Shown one piece after another: positions 21,416-21,417 of a stretch of DNA of 21,417 nt. A model generated the notes under the pieces. It was given only the letters and a program-made list of their open reading frames with translations, had not been told where the DNA came from and made no database searches. The translations under genes and the position numbers were made by a program. The stretch lies in IMG/VR virus record IMGVR_UViG_3300042539_000902, positions 1 to 21,417 of that record, one strand, 5' to 3'. Positions within the stretch are counted from its first letter, which is position 1, and each line of letters begins with the position of its first letter. Source of the stretch: a virus.

Positions 21416-21417
21416 AT

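Noticed and set aside
1-21417. tRNA genes, insertion sequences, integrase/attachment sites, rho-independent terminators
   Set aside because: None seen. Almost all of the window is coding, and the single longer gap has no stable hairpin followed by a T-run that I could identify.

Overview
This window looks like part of a T4-like (myovirus-type) phage genome, probably from a marine or other aquatic low-GC setting. All supported genes are on the minus strand. They are packed with 1-26 nt overlaps or short gaps, and no gene-free stretch reaches 100 nt. The right end holds phage replication genes: the end of a gp44-like sliding-clamp-loader ATPase, a tiny ORF, a zinc-ribbon protein and a gp62-like clamp-loader small subunit. 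The host cannot be named from the sequence.

Transcription order runs right to left. Region A (about 21417-16301) is replication and nucleotide or cofactor metabolism: gp44, a 52-aa ORF, a zinc ribbon, gp62, a DUF1599-like protein, S-adenosylmethionine synthetase (MetK), an ART-like unknown protein, a Cas4/RecB-like PD-(D/E)XK nuclease with a probable 4Fe-4S cluster, and an IMP dehydrogenase without CBS domains. Region B (about 16300-12850) starts with the only sizeable intergenic gap, which carries two copies of TGTAAATA (possible late promoters). It holds two GT4 glycosyltransferases and a GT2 glycosyltransferase. Region C (about 12850-1) is a more AT-rich sugar island: FkbM methyltransferase, GT-B-like protein, SAF-less NeuB-type synthase, PseB-like dehydratase, DegT-type aminotransferase, NeuB with SAF domain, TylF-like methyltransferase, GNAT acetyltransferase, MBL-fold enzyme, 66-aa helical protein, CMP-sugar synthetase, GT42/DUF115-like protein, PhyH-like dioxygenase, a broken methyltransferase, a GT2 glycosyltransferase and the start of one more gene.

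Taken together, B and C read as a phage-carried pathway. It would build, activate (as a CMP-sugar), decorate (N-acetyl, methyl, hydroxyl or other groups) and transfer a nonulosonic-acid-type sugar (sialic, legionaminic or pseudaminic acid-like). MetK in region A could supply SAM to the three to four methyltransferases. The target (host surface, virion or DNA) cannot be read from the sequence.

Two genes of the glycan region are interrupted by in-frame stops. One GT4 gene has a TAG next to an apparent 6-nt insertion near its N-terminus. A class I methyltransferase has a TGA where one base change would restore a Leu codon. These are the most concrete oddities and could be real decay, variants within a population or sequence errors.
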